From positions 1-52,581 of the forward strand of contig REEO01000035.1 in assembly GCA_007695035.1 (NCBI GenBank): a stretch of 52,581 nt of DNA, written 5' to 3'. Positions within the stretch are counted from its first letter, which is position 1; every line of letters starts with the position of its first letter. The stretch comes from Saprospirales bacterium. GTDB taxonomy: Bacteria > Bacteroidota > Bacteroidia > Chitinophagales > Saprospiraceae. The position numbers and the translations under genes are program-made. The notes beneath the pieces are model-generated. The model was not told the DNA's origin, searched no databases, and was given only the letters and a program-made list of their open reading frames with translations. Of the stretch, positions 42,601 through 52,581 are shown piece by piece.

Positions 42601-43930
42601 TCGGGGCCCGGTTGAGTATCACGGGATGTCCCTTCAGTATATTTTCGAGAATTTCCCAAATTACCGGGTCTTTTCTATCTACCAGCTTCTTGGCTGATTT
42701 TACCGTTTTAACGATGCCCCTTTCAATCAGTTTTCTGATGATAAAAGGCTTAAAAAGTTCGCTAGCCATTCCTTTTGGAAGACCACATTCGTGAAGTTTG
42801 AGTGTCGGACCAACAACAATTACGGAACGGCCTGAGTAATCCACCCTTTTTCCGAGCAGGTTCTGACGGAAACGACCTTGTTTTCCCTTGAGTACATCAC
42901 TCAGAGATTTGAGGGCGCGTCCACCTTCAGCTTTGACCGCATTGGATTTTCTTGAGTTGTCAAAAAGCGAATCAACGGCTTCCTGCAACATCCTCTTTTC
43001 GTTTCTGAGGATAACCTCGGGTGCCTTGATTTCCATCAGTCGCTTGAGGCGATTGTTTCTGATGATAACCCTTCGGTAGAGGTCATTGAGATCAGAACTT
43101 GCAAATCGGCCACCATCGAGAGGAACCAGAGGTCTCAATTCAGGAGGTGTAACTGGCAAGTACTGAATAACAGCCCATTCCGGCTTGTTCTCCATACGTT
43201 CCTGACCATCTCGGAAAGCCTCCACTACGCGAAGTCTTTTAAGTGCTTCGGACTTTCGCTGTTGCGAGGTCTCGGTTGCAGCCTGATGTCTCAGCTCGTA
43301 AGAAAGCGATTCCAGGTCAAGTCTTTCCAGGAGTGCGTGCACTGCATCGGCACCCATTTTCGCGATAAACTTATCCGGGTTATCGTCTTCTAGCTGCTGA
43401 TTTTCTTTGGGAAGTGAATCGAGTACATCCAGGTATTCCTCCTCGGTAAGGAGGTCCATTTTCGTGATGCCATCCGACTCCTTCACACCCGGCTGAACCA
43501 CCACAAAGCGCTCGAAGTAAATTACCGATTCCAGTTTTTTGGATGACAGTCCGAGTAAGTAACCGATTTTATTAGGAAGAGACTTGAAAAACCAAATATG
43601 CACAACTGGCACCACCAACTTGATGTGCCCCATGCGCTCGCGCCTCACCTTTTTTTCTGTAACTTCCACCCCACAGCGGTCACAAACGATACCTTTGTAG
43701 CGAATCCGCTTGTACTTACCGCAATAGCACTCATAGTCCTTCACCGGACCAAAAATCCTCTCACAGAAGAGACCATCACGCTCTGGTTTGTAGGAGCGGT
43801 AGTTAATGGTCTCCGGCTTGAGAACCTCTCCGTGCGAACGCTCCAGGATGTCATCCGGGGAGCACAGGCTGATGGAGATGGAATTGAAAGATGTATGGGT
43901 GGTAATATTCTGATTTTTTGAAACAGCCAT
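39653..43930 (-). CDS. rpoC: RNA polymerase subunit beta'
   Basis: The 1425-aa largest subunit is full length for the phylum. The N-terminal zinc ribbon is [22 protein letters not shown] (about residues 68-90). The active-site loop [12 protein letters not shown] (about 470) holds the Mg2+-binding Asp triad. The bridge-helix region has [22 protein letters not shown]. The second zinc site is [17 protein letters not shown] (about 903), followed by the trigger-loop stretch [16 protein letters not shown]. The C-terminal [19 protein letters not shown] is present. It follows rpoB by 58 bp and ends before a strong terminator. Confidence 0.99.
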   Translation of the reverse strand: MAVSKNQNITTHTSFNSISISLCSPDDILERSHGEVLKPETINYRSYKPERDGLFCERIFGPVKDYECYCGKYKRIRYKGIVCDRCGVEVTEKKVRRERMGHIKLVVPVVHIWFFKSLPNKIGYLLGLSSKKLESVIYFERFVVVQPGVKESDGITKMDLLTEEEYLDVLDSLPKENQQLEDDNPDKFIAKMGADAVHALLERLDLESLSYELRHQAATETSQQRKSEALKRLRVVEAFRDGQERMENKPEWAVIQYLPVTPPELRPLVPLDGGRFASSDLNDLYRRVIIRNNRLKRLMEIKAPEVILRNEKRMLQEAVDSLFDNSRKSNAVKAEGGRALKSLSDVLKGKQGRFRQNLLGKRVDYSGRSVIVVGPTLKLHECGLPKGMASELFKPFIIRKLIERGIVKTVKSAKKLVDRKDPVIWEILENILKGHPVILNRAPTLHRLSVQAFQPRLIEGKAIQLHPLVCGAFNADFDGDQMAVHVPLSHASILEAQVLLLSAHNMLNPQDGSPVTLPSQDMVLGLYYLTKAKKPENGSEVLGYGMKFYSEEEARIAYNEGKVELHAYVNVRVDVEGEKGQLVKKRVETTIGRVIFNEAVPDGLPFVNELLTKKNLKKVIAGIIDQTDFKRTAGFLDQIKDMGFYWSFKGGLSFNLGDMIVPTVKEQMLVEAQGEVDEVWENYNMGLITNNERYNQIIDKWTFADNTITDNLMNELSSHKGGFNSVYMMLHSGARGSKQQIKQLCGLRGLMAKPRKSGDTGGAIIENPILSNFVDGLSVLEYFISTHGARKGLADTALKTADAGYLTRRLVDVSQDVVVLEEDCHTLRGIEITALRDKDKVIEPLSGRIAGRYSLHDLFHPETDEIIVGAGEYISSNLAQRIEDIGVESVTIRSVLTCETKRGVCAKCYGKNLATGRVAETGDSVGIIAAQSIGEPGTQLTLRTFHVGGVASVTQQESEMVAKQEGVVAFDNLRTTDLLDSDNSVILSRSGEIRLVDNDSGKILFSDYAPYGSILYVEEGQEVKKGDRLCSWDPFNSVIISEFSGIVSYESIEENVTFRTEKDDQTGYVEKIIIESKNKRKIPEIKILSPDGEILKSYNMPVGAYISVDEGDEIKAGQRIAKIPRKLGAIQDITGGLPRVTELFEARNPSNPSVVSEIDGIVSFGKIKRGNREVFVEDERTGQKRKYLIGLSKHILVQEGDFVRAGMQLSEGSIAATDILAIKGPYAVQSYLVNEVQEVYRSQGIAINDKHIEVIVRQMMRRVQIEDPGDTTFLEGEAVEKYDFLEQNDWIFDKKVITESGDSTNLKPGQIVSLRQVREENSALKRKDLKTVEFRDAIPATSSAILQGITKSSLGTESWISAASFQETTKVLSTAAMSAKKDVLNGLKENVIVGKKIPAGTGMRHFDKLLVLPKDASEKTSGNGK

Positions 43931-43988
43931 GATAAAAAATTAAGGTTGATAGAAAAGGTCCAATTCAACAATGTACGCTCTGAGCCGC

Positions 43989-46900
43989 CTACTCAAATTT
44001 CACATCCAGTGCCAATCCTCTCAACTCGTGAATCAATACATTAAATGATTCAGGAATATTAGATTCCGGCAGGTTGTTTCCTTTGACAATGGCTTCATAT
44101 GCTTTTGCCCGTCCGACGATGTCATCCGACTTGATGGTGAGCAACTCTTGCAAAATATTGGCAGCACCAAAAGCCTCCAGTGCCCAAACTTCCATCTCTC
44201 CAAAACGCTGTCCACCAAACTGGGCTTTACCACCGAGGGGCTGCTGCGTAATAAGAGAGTAAGGTCCAATTGAACGGGCGTGCATCTTATCATCGATCAT
44301 GTGAGACAGCTTGAGCATGTAGATAATACCTACAGTGGCCTTTTGGTGGAATCTGTCACCAGTTTCACCATCGAACAGGCTTGTCTGGCCCAAATCGGGC
44401 AATTTCGCCTTCTTGATGTAGTCGCCGATCTCGTCAATACTGGCACCGTCAAAAATCGGGGTTGAAAATTTAACCCCCAGTTTTTCACCGGACCATCCCA
44501 GTACCGTTTCAAATATCTGTCCGATATTCATTCTCGAAGGTACACCGAGTGGGTTAAGCACAATATCAACCGGCGTCCCATCTTCCAGGAAAGGCATGTC
44601 TTCCATTCTTACAATTCTGGATACGATACCCTTATTTCCGTGGCGTCCTGCGAGTTTATCACCCACCTTCAATTTGCGTTTTTTAGCCATATATACTTTG
44701 GCTAGTTTGAGCACACCGGCAGGTAATTCATCTCCAATACTGATGTTGAATTTTTCTCGCTTATACCTTCCAATTTCCTCATTGACCTTGATGTTGTAAT
44801 TGTGCAACAGGCGAGCAATAAGCTTATTGGTGTCTTCCTCTTTTGTCCAGGAACTGTAATCGACCTGAGTGAATTCAATCTCGTTGAAAACACGTTGGCT
44901 GAATTTGGTTCCTTTGGAAATGAGCTCTTCTCCGTAAATGGTTTTAACACCTTCAGAGGCTTTGCCCTTGGTGAGAACTAGCAATTTGTCAATGAGTACG
45001 GTCTTGAGCTCGTTGAGCGCAACTGCGTGCTCATCGTCCAGTGAGCGGAGCATTTCCTTCTCCTGATCTTTCTGAGACTTGTCCTTTTTCGCTCTGGAGA
45101 ACAACTGCTTGTTGATTACCACACCCTCAGTTGATGGGGGCGCTTTTAGCGATGCGTCCTTCACATCTCCTGCTTTGTCACCAAAAATTGCACGCAGCAG
45201 TTTTTCTTCAGGGGTCGGGTCCGATTCACCCTTGGGCGTAATTTTACCAATAATGATGTCCCCCTCATTGATCCAGGCTCCAATTCGGATAATCCCGTTT
45301 TCATCCAGATCTTTGGTAGCGTCCTCGCTTACGTTGGGGATGTCATTGGTCAATTCCTCCTCACCCAGCTTGGTATCGCGCACATCGAGTTCGAAGTGTT
45401 CAATATGAAGTGAGGTGTAGATATCTTCCTTCACAACACGCTCAGAAAGTACGATGGCATCCTCAAAGTTGTAACCTTTCCAGGGCATGAAAGCCACTTT
45501 GAGATTTTGTCCGAGTGCCAGTTCGCCTTTGTCAGTGGCATAACCGTCACAGAGAATTTTGCCTTCAGTTACCCGCTCACCTTTTCGCACAATGGGCTTG
45601 AGGTTGATGCAGGTTCCCTGATTAGTTCTGAGGAATTTGGTGAGGTTGTAAGTCGTGAGATTGTCCTCAAAAGACACCAATGTATCTTCCTCGGTTCGGT
45701 CGTACCGGATGACGATTTTATTGGCATCCACGTACTCCACAACACCATCTCCCTCTGCATTGATGAGCATTCGGGAGTCCCTTGCAACTTTTGCTTCAAG
45801 CCCTGTACCCACGATAGGAGAACTCGGTCTCAAAAGCGGAACAGCCTGACGCTGCATGTTAGAGCCCATGAGGGCCCGGTTTGCATCATCGTTTTCCAAA
45901 AATGGAATAAGCGATGCACTCACACCCACAATCTGATTGGGTGCCACATCCATGTACTCGATCTCGTCAGGTGTCAGAACAGGGAATTCACCGTGTTCAC
46001 GGCACTTCACCCTGTCGGAAACAAAGGCACCATCCTCCGCAATTTCAGAGTTTGCCTGAGCAATTTTTTTGTAATCCTCTCCTTCCGCTGACAGGTATTG
46101 AATCTCACCAGTCATATCCACTTTGCCCTCGATTACTTTTCTGTAGGGAGTTTCAAGGAATCCCATACTATTGATCTTGGAGTGAACACAGAGCGTGGAT
46201 ATCAGACCGATATTTGGGCCTTCAGGCGTCTCAATGGTGCAAAGACGGCCGTAGTGTGAGTAGTGCACGTCACGCACCTCAAAGCCTGCTCGCTCTCTGG
46301 ACAATCCACCGGGTCCGAGTGCAGAAATACGCCTTTTGTGGGTGATTTCCGAGAGCGGATTGGTTTGGTCGAGAAATTGAGACAACTGTGATGTACCAAA
46401 AAAGCTGTTGATGACTGATGAAAGCGTTCTTGCATTGATCAGGTCAACAGGGGTAAATACTTCATTGTCACGCACGTTCATTCGCTCGCGTATGGTTCTG
46501 GCCATTCTCGCGAGGCCTACACCGAACTGACTGTATAGCTGCTCCCCTACTGTCCGCACCCTTCTGTTGCTAAGGTGGTCGATGTCGTCGAGTTCCGCTC
46601 TTTGATTGATAAGTGAAATCAGATACTTAACAATTTCTATGATATCTTCCTTGGTGAGTACCTGAACTTCACTGTCAATTGTCAGTTTGAGCTTCCGGTT
46701 GATTTTGTAGCGTCCAACCTCCCCCAGATTGTACCTTTTATCGGAGAAAAAGAGTTTATCAATAATACCCCTTGCAGTCTCCTCATCAGGTGGATCTGTA
46801 CCTCTCAACTGTCGATATATATGCTGAACCGCCTCAATTTCAGAGCTGGACGGGTCTTTTTGCAGTGTATTGTAAATGATAGAATAATCCTCTTCGATAT

Positions 46901-47810
46901 CCTCCTTTTGGAGAATGACCGTCTCGGTCTCAGCTTCGAGGATCATGTTTATGTTGTCCGCATCGAGAATCATATCTCTCTCGAGAATAATCTCATTCCG
47001 CTCGATAGTCACAACCTCCCCCGTATCCTCATCCACAAAGTCCTCTGTCCATTTCCTGAGTACACGGGCCGCGAGTTTTCTGCCGATTGCTTTTTTGAGT
47101 TGTGTCTTATTCGCCTTAATCTCTTCAGCCAGTCCAAAGATAGTCAGGATTTCCTTATCGGAGTCAAAACCAATAGACCTCAAAAGTGTAGTAACCGGAA
47201 ACTTTTTCTTGCGGTCGATGTAGGCGTACATCACGTTGTTGATATCAGTAGCAAATTCCATCCACGCTCCCTTGAAGGGGATAACACGCGCAGAGTGAAT
47301 TTTTGTCCCATTGGGATGGAAGCTCTGACTGAAAAACACACCGGGAGACCTGTGCAATTGAGAAACAATGACGCGCTCGGCACCATTGATCACAAAAGTT
47401 CCTTTCGGTGTAATGTAAGGAATATTTCCCAGAAAAACATCCTGAACAATGGTTTGGAAATCGATGTGTTCTTCGTCATTACAGCTCAACCTAAGCTTGG
47501 CCTTGAGCGGCACACTGTAGGTGAGTCCACGCTGTTTGCACTCATCGATGCTGTAGCGCGGAGGGTCGATAAAGTAATCCAGGAATTCCAGAACGAAGAT
47601 ATTCCTGGCATCGGTTATTGGGAAATTTTCCTGAAATACCCTGTAAAGCCCTTCGTTGATGCGATTCTCCGGAGTGGTTTCCAACTGGAAGAACTCCTTG
47701 AAAGATTGCAACTGGATTTCCAGGAAGTCAGGATATTCGTTTTGGAGGCGGGTTTTGCCGAAGCCAACCCTTGAATTTACTTGCTTTGCGACAGTATCGG
47801 TAGATGCCAT
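43989..47810 (-). CDS. rpoB: RNA polymerase subunit beta
   Basis: The 1273-aa second-largest subunit is full length. The rifampicin region (about 465-500) reads [19 protein letters not shown] and [20 protein letters not shown], with the wild-type Asp, His and Ser at the usual resistance positions, so susceptibility is predicted on target sequence. [20 protein letters not shown], the Lys-containing [12 protein letters not shown] and the C-terminal [20 protein letters not shown] are conserved. It lies 163 bp after rplL, separated by a hairpin, and before rpoC. Confidence 0.99.
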   Translation of the reverse strand: MASTDTVAKQVNSRVGFGKTRLQNEYPDFLEIQLQSFKEFFQLETTPENRINEGLYRVFQENFPITDARNIFVLEFLDYFIDPPRYSIDECKQRGLTYSVPLKAKLRLSCNDEEHIDFQTIVQDVFLGNIPYITPKGTFVINGAERVIVSQLHRSPGVFFSQSFHPNGTKIHSARVIPFKGAWMEFATDINNVMYAYIDRKKKFPVTTLLRSIGFDSDKEILTIFGLAEEIKANKTQLKKAIGRKLAARVLRKWTEDFVDEDTGEVVTIERNEIILERDMILDADNINMILEAETETVILQKEDIEEDYSIIYNTLQKDPSSSEIEAVQHIYRQLRGTDPPDEETARGIIDKLFFSDKRYNLGEVGRYKINRKLKLTIDSEVQVLTKEDIIEIVKYLISLINQRAELDDIDHLSNRRVRTVGEQLYSQFGVGLARMARTIRERMNVRDNEVFTPVDLINARTLSSVINSFFGTSQLSQFLDQTNPLSEITHKRRISALGPGGLSRERAGFEVRDVHYSHYGRLCTIETPEGPNIGLISTLCVHSKINSMGFLETPYRKVIEGKVDMTGEIQYLSAEGEDYKKIAQANSEIAEDGAFVSDRVKCREHGEFPVLTPDEIEYMDVAPNQIVGVSASLIPFLENDDANRALMGSNMQRQAVPLLRPSSPIVGTGLEAKVARDSRMLINAEGDGVVEYVDANKIVIRYDRTEEDTLVSFEDNLTTYNLTKFLRTNQGTCINLKPIVRKGERVTEGKILCDGYATDKGELALGQNLKVAFMPWKGYNFEDAIVLSERVVKEDIYTSLHIEHFELDVRDTKLGEEELTNDIPNVSEDATKDLDENGIIRIGAWINEGDIIIGKITPKGESDPTPEEKLLRAIFGDKAGDVKDASLKAPPSTEGVVINKQLFSRAKKDKSQKDQEKEMLRSLDDEHAVALNELKTVLIDKLLVLTKGKASEGVKTIYGEELISKGTKFSQRVFNEIEFTQVDYSSWTKEEDTNKLIARLLHNYNIKVNEEIGRYKREKFNISIGDELPAGVLKLAKVYMAKKRKLKVGDKLAGRHGNKGIVSRIVRMEDMPFLEDGTPVDIVLNPLGVPSRMNIGQIFETVLGWSGEKLGVKFSTPIFDGASIDEIGDYIKKAKLPDLGQTSLFDGETGDRFHQKATVGIIYMLKLSHMIDDKMHARSIGPYSLITQQPLGGKAQFGGQRFGEMEVWALEAFGAANILQELLTIKSDDIVGRAKAYEAIVKGNNLPESNIPESFNVLIHELRGLALDVKFE

Positions 47811-47885
47811 TTGAGAAGTTTCTTAAGAAAAATTATAATAAACAAAGATCGGAAATCCGATCAGCTAGCATTGTAATACATATAA

Positions 47886-47927
47886 ACCAGTATAGCCTGC
47901 GCACTATTGTACGCAGGCCAGACTGGT
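47886..47927 (-). promoter_or_regulatory. Hairpin between rplL and rpoB
   Basis: Two nested arms pair perfectly: ACCAGT (47886-47891) with ACTGGT (47922-47927), and GCCTGCG (47895-47901) with CGCAGGC (47912-47918). No T-run follows on the minus strand. It could be an RNA-processing site or partial attenuator, as found in the same place in E. coli. Confidence 0.6.
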
Positions 47928-47973
47928 AAATATCATTGGAGACAATTGCTATTCAAATTATCACCTCCGTTGT

Positions 47974-48351
47974 TTACTTTAGTTCAACAGAAGCACCGGT
48001 ATCCTCGAGGGCAGCCTTGAGTTTTTCCGCTTCATCCTTTGGCAGAGCCTCTTTGATAGTAGAGGGAGCACCATCCACAAGGTCCTTGGCATCTTTCAAT
48101 CCAATTCCGAGGATGTTTTTAACCTCTTTAACTACCTTAAGCTTTGCCTGACCAGCGCTGGTCAATACCACATCGAATTCGGTTTTTTCTTCAGCGGCAC
48201 CGCCTCCTTCTGCACCGCCACCAGCGGCAACAGCAACAGCTGCAGCAGCGGGCTCAATGCCGTACTCCTCTTTCAGAATGTCGGCGAGCTCGTTAACCTC
48301 TTTAACAGTGAGGTTCACCAACTGTTCTGCCATGTCTTTTAAATCAGCCAT
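47974..48351 (-). CDS. rplL: 50S ribosomal protein bL12
   Basis: The 125-aa stalk protein begins [20 protein letters not shown] (dimerisation domain). An Ala/Gly-rich hinge follows ([19 protein letters not shown]), then the C-terminal elongation-factor-binding domain with [20 protein letters not shown] and [18 protein letters not shown]. It forms the flexible L10-L12 stalk that recruits translation GTPases. It follows rplJ by 91 bp, and a hairpin separates it from rpoB. Confidence 0.98.
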   Translation of the reverse strand: MADLKDMAEQLVNLTVKEVNELADILKEEYGIEPAAAAVAVAAGGGAEGGGAAEEKTEFDVVLTSAGQAKLKVVKEVKNILGIGLKDAKDLVDGAPSTIKEALPKDEAEKLKAALEDTGASVELK

Positions 48352-48442
48352 ATCAAAAATTTTAAATTTTGTTCAAAAAATTATTTAATGAGTGTCGTTA
48401 ACACTTGGAAGCCAAAAGTTGTGGCCCCGGTTTCCTGCATTA

Positions 48443-48970
48443 TTAAGCAGAACGCTCTTCCAGGGCTTTGAGCAATCCGGAAATTTTGTTTCCTCCTGAC
48501 TGCAGAGAACCAATCACATTTTTTACAGGCGATTGCAGCAACATGATAACATCGCCGAGCAAGTCTTCCTTGGACTTAAGTGCAGCCAACGTATCAATCT
48601 GCTCATCACCAATGTAAATTCCCTCTTCAATGTAAGCGGCCTTGAGAAGGGGGCGGTCAAACTTTTTGCGAAACTCCTTCAACACCTTTCCGGGTGCATT
48701 GGCAGTATCAGTAAAAAGAATGGCTGTGGGTCCCTTCAATGCGTCAAAGAGCGGAGCGTATTTATCTCCGTTCTCCACACTTTCCATGGCAATTTTTGCC
48801 AGGGTATTTTTAACCACCTTCATTTCAATACCCTTTTCAAAGCAATCTGCCCGAAACTGATTTACATCCTCAACAGACAATTGGGATGCATCGGTTAGGT
48901 AAAAGAACGAGGTATTGGTAAACTTATCTTTGAGGAATTCTACTATTTCCGCTTTCTTTTCTTTCTTCAT
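48443..48970 (-). CDS. rplJ: 50S ribosomal protein uL10
   Basis: The 175-aa protein anchors L12 dimers to the ribosome. It has KAEIVEFLKDKFTNTSFFYL, EKGIEMKVVKNTLAKIAM and LKGPTAILFTDTANAPGKVL, the conserved rRNA-binding domain, and a C-terminal helix for L12 binding (VKNVIGSLQSGGNKISGLL). In other bacteria L10-L12 represses its own mRNA through a leader; here only 19 bp separate it from rplA, so any such site would lie within rplA. Confidence 0.98.
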   Translation of the reverse strand: MKKEKKAEIVEFLKDKFTNTSFFYLTDASQLSVEDVNQFRADCFEKGIEMKVVKNTLAKIAMESVENGDKYAPLFDALKGPTAILFTDTANAPGKVLKEFRKKFDRPLLKAAYIEEGIYIGDEQIDTLAALKSKEDLLGDVIMLLQSPVKNVIGSLQSGGNKISGLLKALEERSA

Positions 48971-48989
48971 GAGAATAATATTTTAAGGG

Positions 48990-49682
48990 TTATCGGACAG
49001 TTTTAGGATCGATCTTGATTCCAGGGCTCATGGTGGAGGCCATAGTAAGGGCCTTCATATAAATTCCCTTGGACGAAGCCGGTTTCATCTTCACAAGCGT
49101 TTGAATAAGTTCATTGGCATTCTCCACCAATTTTTCTTCTTCAAATTCTACCCGTCCAATGGTGGAGTGAATGATACCAAACTTATCCACCCTAAAGGAT
49201 ATTTTACCTTTCTTAATATCAGCTACTGCTGCACCCACATCGTTGGTTACTGTTCCGGTCTTAGGATTGGGCATAAGGCCTCTGGGACCGAGAATACGTC
49301 CAAGTCGTCCAACCTGAGCCATAACACCGGGCATTGCAATTACCACGTCAAAATCTGTCCATCCTCCCTGTACCTTCTGTACGAGTTCATCCAAACCAAC
49401 ATGATCTGCACCTGCAGCATTGGCTTCTTCTTCCTTATCCGGTGTGCAGAAGACAACTACTGTTTTGGACTTACCGGTTCCATTGGGCAGAGTTACAGTG
49501 CCTCTAATTGCCTGATCCGCTTTTCTGGGATCCACACCGAGATTGATGTGCAAATCGACCGAGGCGTTGAATTTGGCGGTATTTACTTGTTTGACCAATG
49601 CCACCGCCTCTTTGATGCTGTGGAGTTTATTAGGCTCCACTTTGGCATTGGCTGCTTTACGCTTTTTTGAAACTTTAGCCAT
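48990..49682 (-). CDS. rplA: 50S ribosomal protein uL1
   Basis: The 230-aa protein contains [59 protein letters not shown] with [10 protein letters not shown], and the C-terminal [21 protein letters not shown]1 binds 23S rRNA at the E-site stalk and in many bacteria represses the rplKA mRNA. It follows rplK by 69 bp; the gap holds a short CCAAC/GTTGG hairpin of unknown relevance. Confidence 0.98.
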   Translation of the reverse strand: MAKVSKKRKAANAKVEPNKLHSIKEAVALVKQVNTAKFNASVDLHINLGVDPRKADQAIRGTVTLPNGTGKSKTVVVFCTPDKEEEANAAGADHVGLDELVQKVQGGWTDFDVVIAMPGVMAQVGRLGRILGPRGLMPNPKTGTVTNDVGAAVADIKKGKISFRVDKFGIIHSTIGRVEFEEEKLVENANELIQTLVKMKPASSKGIYMKALTMASTMSPGIKIDPKTVR

Positions 49683-49751
49683 TACAAAAAATTTTGAGGT
49701 GCATGCGCCAACCTGTTGGGTCAGCTCCCTCTGTTTATAAAATCAATTTCT

Positions 49752-50219
49752 TTAAGAGTCAGCTTCTGCGGTTTCAGCAGTTTCCCACGGGGGTGTGCCC
49801 TTAACAGTGAGTCCCATGCTTCTCGCAGTTCCAGCTACCATTTTCATCCCGGATTCAACCTTCATAGCATTGAGGTCCGGCATCTTATTTTCAGCTATAA
49901 CCTTGATTTGATCCCAGGTTACACTACCCACCTTTTTGGTATTGGGCTCGCCCGACCCGCTTTTTAATTTAGCAGCTTCTAATAACTGAGCTGCAGCGGG
50001 AGGTGTTTTTACGATAAAATCAAAGGATTTGTCTTTGTACACCGTGATCACCACAGGTACAATTTTTCCCTGACTTTCCTGAGTAGCGGCATTAAACCGC
50101 TTGCAAAACTCCATTATATTGACCCCTTTAGCACCGAGTGCAGGGCCAACCGGAGGGGCCGGATTGGCGGCGCCACCACGAACCTGGAGTTTAATAAACG
50201 TATCTACTTCCTTTGCCAT
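49752..50219 (-). CDS. rplK: 50S ribosomal protein uL11
   Basis: The 155-aa protein begins [20 protein letters not shown], with the conserved [21 protein letters not shown]-terminal domain and a C-terminal rRNA-binding domain ([36 protein letters not shown]). It extends about 12 residues past the usual end with an acidic tail ([14 protein letters not shown]). L11 forms the GTPase-associated centre. The 65-bp leader holds an imperfect GCCTCC/GGGGGC hairpin, the place where L1 feedback acts in other bacteria, but no firm match can be claimed. Confidence 0.98.
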   Translation of the reverse strand: MAKEVDTFIKLQVRGGAANPAPPVGPALGAKGVNIMEFCKRFNAATQESQGKIVPVVITVYKDKSFDFIVKTPPAAAQLLEAAKLKSGSGEPNTKKVGSVTWDQIKVIAENKMPDLNAMKVESGMKMVAGTARSMGLTVKGTPPWETAETAEADS

Positions 50220-50284
50220 TTTTTACAATTTTTCGACCATAAGTCGCAAGCCCCCAAAGTCCTGGAGGCAATTATTAACGTTAA

Positions 50285-50833
50285 TTAATTCTGTTTCTCT
50301 ACCTGCATGAAATTCAGTTCGACCTCGGTAGGTCTTCCAAAAATCTTAACCGATACCTTTACTTTTTTCTTCTCGTCATACACCTCGAGGATATCACCCA
50401 CGAAGTTGTTAAACGGACCATCGGTAATTTTGACCGTTTCACCAACAATAAAGGGCTCTATCATTGCCTCTCCTTCATCCTGCGATTCATCCACTTTACC
50501 GAGCATGCGATTGGCTTCAGCTTCACGCATGGGCACCGGATTGTTTCTGCCGAGGAAGTGGATGACATTTGGAATATTGGCAATACCCTGAATTATTTCA
50601 CCACTCAATCTCTCAGGCACAGCCTCTATCAGGATGTAACCTGGGAGAATATTGCGATCCGAGATTATTTTTTTTCCTCCTCTGATCTTATAGACCTTTT
50701 CAGTGGGAACAAGGACCTGGGTTACCACATCCTGCCAACCGGACCGTTTGACTTCCATATCAATTCGCTCCTTGATTTTGCGCTCTTTACCGCTGATAAC
50801 CCTTAAAGAATACCATCTTTTTGTTTCACTCAT
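50285..50833 (-). CDS. nusG: Transcription termination/antitermination factor NusG
   Basis: The 182-aa protein begins ETKRWYSLRVISGKERKIKE (NGN domain, RNA polymerase clamp binding) and has the conserved ILPGYILIEAV. The C-terminal KOW domain (about 125-182) shows FIVGETVKITDGPFNNFVGD and EVELNFMQVEKQ. It links RNA polymerase to the ribosome or Rho. It follows secE by 34 bp, the standard order. Confidence 0.97.
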   Translation of the reverse strand: MSETKRWYSLRVISGKERKIKERIDMEVKRSGWQDVVTQVLVPTEKVYKIRGGKKIISDRNILPGYILIEAVPERLSGEIIQGIANIPNVIHFLGRNNPVPMREAEANRMLGKVDESQDEGEAMIEPFIVGETVKITDGPFNNFVGDILEVYDEKKKVKVSVKIFGRPTEVELNFMQVEKQN

Positions 50834-50867
50834 GAGAGTCCGACTTCTTTACTCCTGTGTTAAGATT

Positions 50868-51056
50868 TTACAAATCGTATATGAACCCAGTGATCTGAAG
50901 AGAGATGGTATCCATAATAAAAATTACGAGAGTTATGAGAATGGAAGCGACAATCACCACCCTGGTACTGCTGATGAGGTTGGGCCATGTAGGCCAGGTC
51001 ACCTTGTTTACCAGCTCATTGTAACTCTCTTTGAAATGTTCAACGAAAGAATTCAT
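50868..51056 (-). CDS. secE: Preprotein translocase subunit SecE
   Basis: The 62-aa single-spanning form is usual outside enterobacteria. It has FVEHFKESYNELVNKVTWPT (amphipathic helix with the conserved KVTWPT), then one membrane helix (VVIVASILITLVIFIMDTIS). It clamps SecY. The gene lies 14 bp after tRNA-Trp and 34 bp before nusG. Confidence 0.95.
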   Translation of the reverse strand: MNSFVEHFKESYNELVNKVTWPTWPNLISSTRVVIVASILITLVIFIMDTISLQITGFIYDL

Positions 51057-51070
51057 ACAAATTTTTTTTG

Positions 51071-51143
51071 CACGGGCAGAAGGACTTGAACCCTCAACCT
51101 ACGGTTTTGGAGACCGTCGCTCTACCAGTTGAGCTATGCCCGT
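51071..51143 (-). tRNA. tRNA-Trp (CCA)
   Basis: This 73-nt cloverleaf has a 7-bp acceptor ACGGGCA/TGCCCGT, D-arm GCTC/GAGC, anticodon arm ACGGT-CTCCAAA-ACCGT with anticodon CCA, and T-arm GAGGG-TTCAAGT-CCTTC. The discriminator is G. CCA is not encoded. It lies between tuf and secE, as in many Bacteroidota. Confidence 0.97.
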
Positions 51144-51192
51144 ATATAAGTGTCTTCACTCCGAATAAAACCAGTTCAATTATAAACAACAA

Positions 51193-51222
51193 TTTAGCAC
51201 CCCTGCTTTGAGGGATGCTAAA
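51193..51222 (-). terminator. Hairpin between tuf and tRNA-Trp
   Basis: A 12-bp stem with one mismatch, TTTAGCACCCCT (51193-51204) with AGGGATGCTAAA (51211-51222), has a 6-base loop. On the minus strand it is followed by ATTGTTGTTTATA, a broken T-tract. It may be a partial tuf terminator or a processing signal. Confidence 0.6.
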
Positions 51223-51275
51223 TCACTGTTTAAACTATCAATTTTGATCTGCTTTATCGGACTAAAGCGTCAAAT

Positions 51276-52472
51276 TTATTCAATTATCTCGGTAACCTGT
51301 CCGGCACCAACAGTTCTACCACCTTCGCGAATCGCAAAGCGGAGACCTTTTTCCATTGCAATGGTATTGATCAACTCAACAGTGAGAGTGACATTGTCAC
51401 CTGGCATAACCATTTCCACACCGTCGGGCAGGATCACGTCACCGGTTACATCAGTTGTACGGAAGTAAAACTGAGGTCTGTATCCCTTCATGAAAGGAGT
51501 ATGACGACCGCCTTCGTCTTTACTCAGAACATACACCTCGCACTTGAACTTTTTGTGAGGAGTTACTGAACCAGGTTCACAAATCACCATACCACGGCTA
51601 ATTTGCTTTTTGTCAACACCACGCAGGAGCAAACCGGCATTATCTCCGGCCTCGCCGCGCTGAAGTAGCTTGCGGAACATCTCCACACCGGTAATGGTAG
51701 AGTTGATCGGCTTGGAACCTTCTGGCATCATACCAATTAACTCCACAGAATCACCTACCTTAATGACACCTCTTTCGATACGACCAGTGGCCACAGTACC
51801 ACGACCCGTGATGGAGAAAACGTCCTCAACCGGCATCAAGAAAGGCTTGTCAATAACACGCTCCGGCTCAGGGATATCACTATCAACAGCTGCCATAAGT
51901 TTTTTAATCGCCTCAATAGCTCCGGCATCACCTTCCAGGGCCTTAAGAGCAGAACCCGCAACGATGCTGATGTTGTCGCCGTCAAACTCGTACTGGCTGA
52001 GGAGTTCTCGAACTTCCATTTCAACCAACTCGAGCATTTCCTCATCATCTACCAGGTCAACCTTGTTCAAAAATACAACAATATTGGGAACTCCAACCTG
52101 TCTTGCGAGAAGGATGTGCTCACGGGTTTGAGGCATAGGGCCATCAGTAGCAGCAACAACCAGGATAGCACCATCCATCTGGGCTGCACCGGTAACCATG
52201 TTTTTAACATAGTCGGCGTGACCGGGACAATCCACGTGGGCGTAGTGTCTGTTAGCCGTTTCGTATTCTACGTGAGCGGTATTAATAGTAATACCTCTTT
52301 CCTTTTCCTCAGGAGCGGCATCGATCGCATCGTAATCCATCTTGCTTGCCAAACCGTCAGTAGAAAGCACTGAGGTAATAGCAGCGGTTAGAGTAGTTTT
52401 ACCGTGATCAACGTGTCCAATGGTACCCACATTAAGGTGGGGTTTTGTTCTTTCAAATGTTTCCTTTGCCAT
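51276..52472 (-). CDS. tuf: Elongation factor Tu
   Basis: The 398-aa protein delivers aminoacyl-tRNA to the ribosome. The G domain has [10 protein letters not shown] (19-28), [12 protein letters not shown] and [12 protein letters not shown]. Domains 2 and 3 have [35 protein letters not shown] and [15 protein letters not shown], ending [14 protein letters not shown]. It has no Shine-Dalgarno and sits between tRNA-Thr and tRNA-Trp. Confidence 0.99.
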   Translation of the reverse strand: MAKETFERTKPHLNVGTIGHVDHGKTTLTAAITSVLSTDGLASKMDYDAIDAAPEEKERGITINTAHVEYETANRHYAHVDCPGHADYVKNMVTGAAQMDGAILVVAATDGPMPQTREHILLARQVGVPNIVVFLNKVDLVDDEEMLELVEMEVRELLSQYEFDGDNISIVAGSALKALEGDAGAIEAIKKLMAAVDSDIPEPERVIDKPFLMPVEDVFSITGRGTVATGRIERGVIKVGDSVELIGMMPEGSKPINSTITGVEMFRKLLQRGEAGDNAGLLLRGVDKKQISRGMVICEPGSVTPHKKFKCEVYVLSKDEGGRHTPFMKGYRPQFYFRTTDVTGDVILPDGVEMVMPGDNVTLTVELINTIAMEKGLRFAIREGGRTVGAGQVTEIIE

Positions 52473-52527
52473 CAGTTAAAATTTTAAGCAGATTTATTTA
52501 ATGAAATTAATAGTTTAAAGACCATGG

Positions 52528-52581
52528 AGCCAATGAAGGGATTTGAACCCCCGACCCCTTCCTTACCATGGAAGTGCTCTA
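52528..52581 (-). tRNA. tRNA-Thr (GGT), 5' end outside the window
   Basis: The 3' 54 nt are present: anticodon arm CTTCC-ATGGTAA-GGAAG with anticodon GGT (52567-52565), T-arm GGGGG-TTCAAAT-CCCTT, acceptor strand CATTGGC and discriminator T. The sequence ends inside the D-arm at the window edge. Confidence 0.93.

Noticed and set aside
1-52581. CRISPR array, prophage, or defence island
   Set aside because: I saw no regularly spaced direct repeats, integrase, phage structural genes or known defence genes. The only mobile DNA is the IS66 copy.

Overview
This window is a chromosomal segment of a member of the phylum Bacteroidota. The evidence is TAnnTTTG-type promoters, almost no Shine-Dalgarno sequences, a gliding-motility-type C-terminal sorting domain, DUF5686 and DUF1573 proteins, a fused alpha/beta 2-oxoacid dehydrogenase E1, and the order tRNA-Thr / tuf / tRNA-Trp / secE / nusG / rplKAJL / rpoBC. 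The class cannot be fixed from the sequence alone.

Layout. 1-143: the broken end of a COG2865-type (AlbA_2 / RecG-like) gene. 144-2510: an IS66-family element with 22-bp perfect terminal repeats and an amber codon in tnpB. 2513-6096: an FAD oxidoreductase and a fused E1. 6331-10219 (+): DUF1573 protein, YaaA, penicillin-acylase-family hydrolase. 10220-10761: non-coding, with a cluster of GC-rich hairpins sharing a tail motif. 10762-14523 (-): ArsC-like reductase, a formylglycine-generating-enzyme-like lipoprotein and a DUF5686 outer-membrane protein. 14726-25362 (-): a six-gene maltodextrin operon. 25534-29069 (-): Na+/Ca2+ exchanger, YbaB, a LamG plus gliding C-terminal-domain secreted protein, and a short orphan methylmalonyl-CoA-mutase-like protein. 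29258-30583 (+): TatC and a small membrane protein. 30617-32901 (-): PabA/TrpG-type amidotransferase, HolA, NadR-like kinase. 33156-36492 (+): an uncharacterised protein coupled to Era, then two PPK2 polyphosphate kinases. 36493-37173: non-coding except for a compact unit with promoter, strong Shine-Dalgarno, 23-codon ORF and two terminator-like hairpins. 37174-39381 (+): a charged protein of unknown function and an M23 peptidase. 39582-52581 (-): the transcription/translation cluster ending in a tRNA-Thr cut by the window edge.

How the genes work together. In the sugar operon, two predicted lipoprotein GH13 enzymes and one exported GH13 enzyme should cut alpha-glucans outside the cytoplasm. 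An enlarged MFS carrier would import maltose-sized products, a GH65 phosphorylase would split them to glucose and beta-glucose-1-phosphate, and PgmB would make glucose-6-phosphate. No SusC/SusD pair or regulator is adjacent. The rpl-rpo cluster is an ordinary housekeeping operon with a hairpin between rplL and rpoB and a strong terminator after rpoC.

The least explained structures are the 36945-37136 leader-like unit, the perfect 10-bp inverted repeat at the tatC promoter, the 10.2-10.6 kb hairpin cluster, and the IS66 junction whose two flanks do not match.
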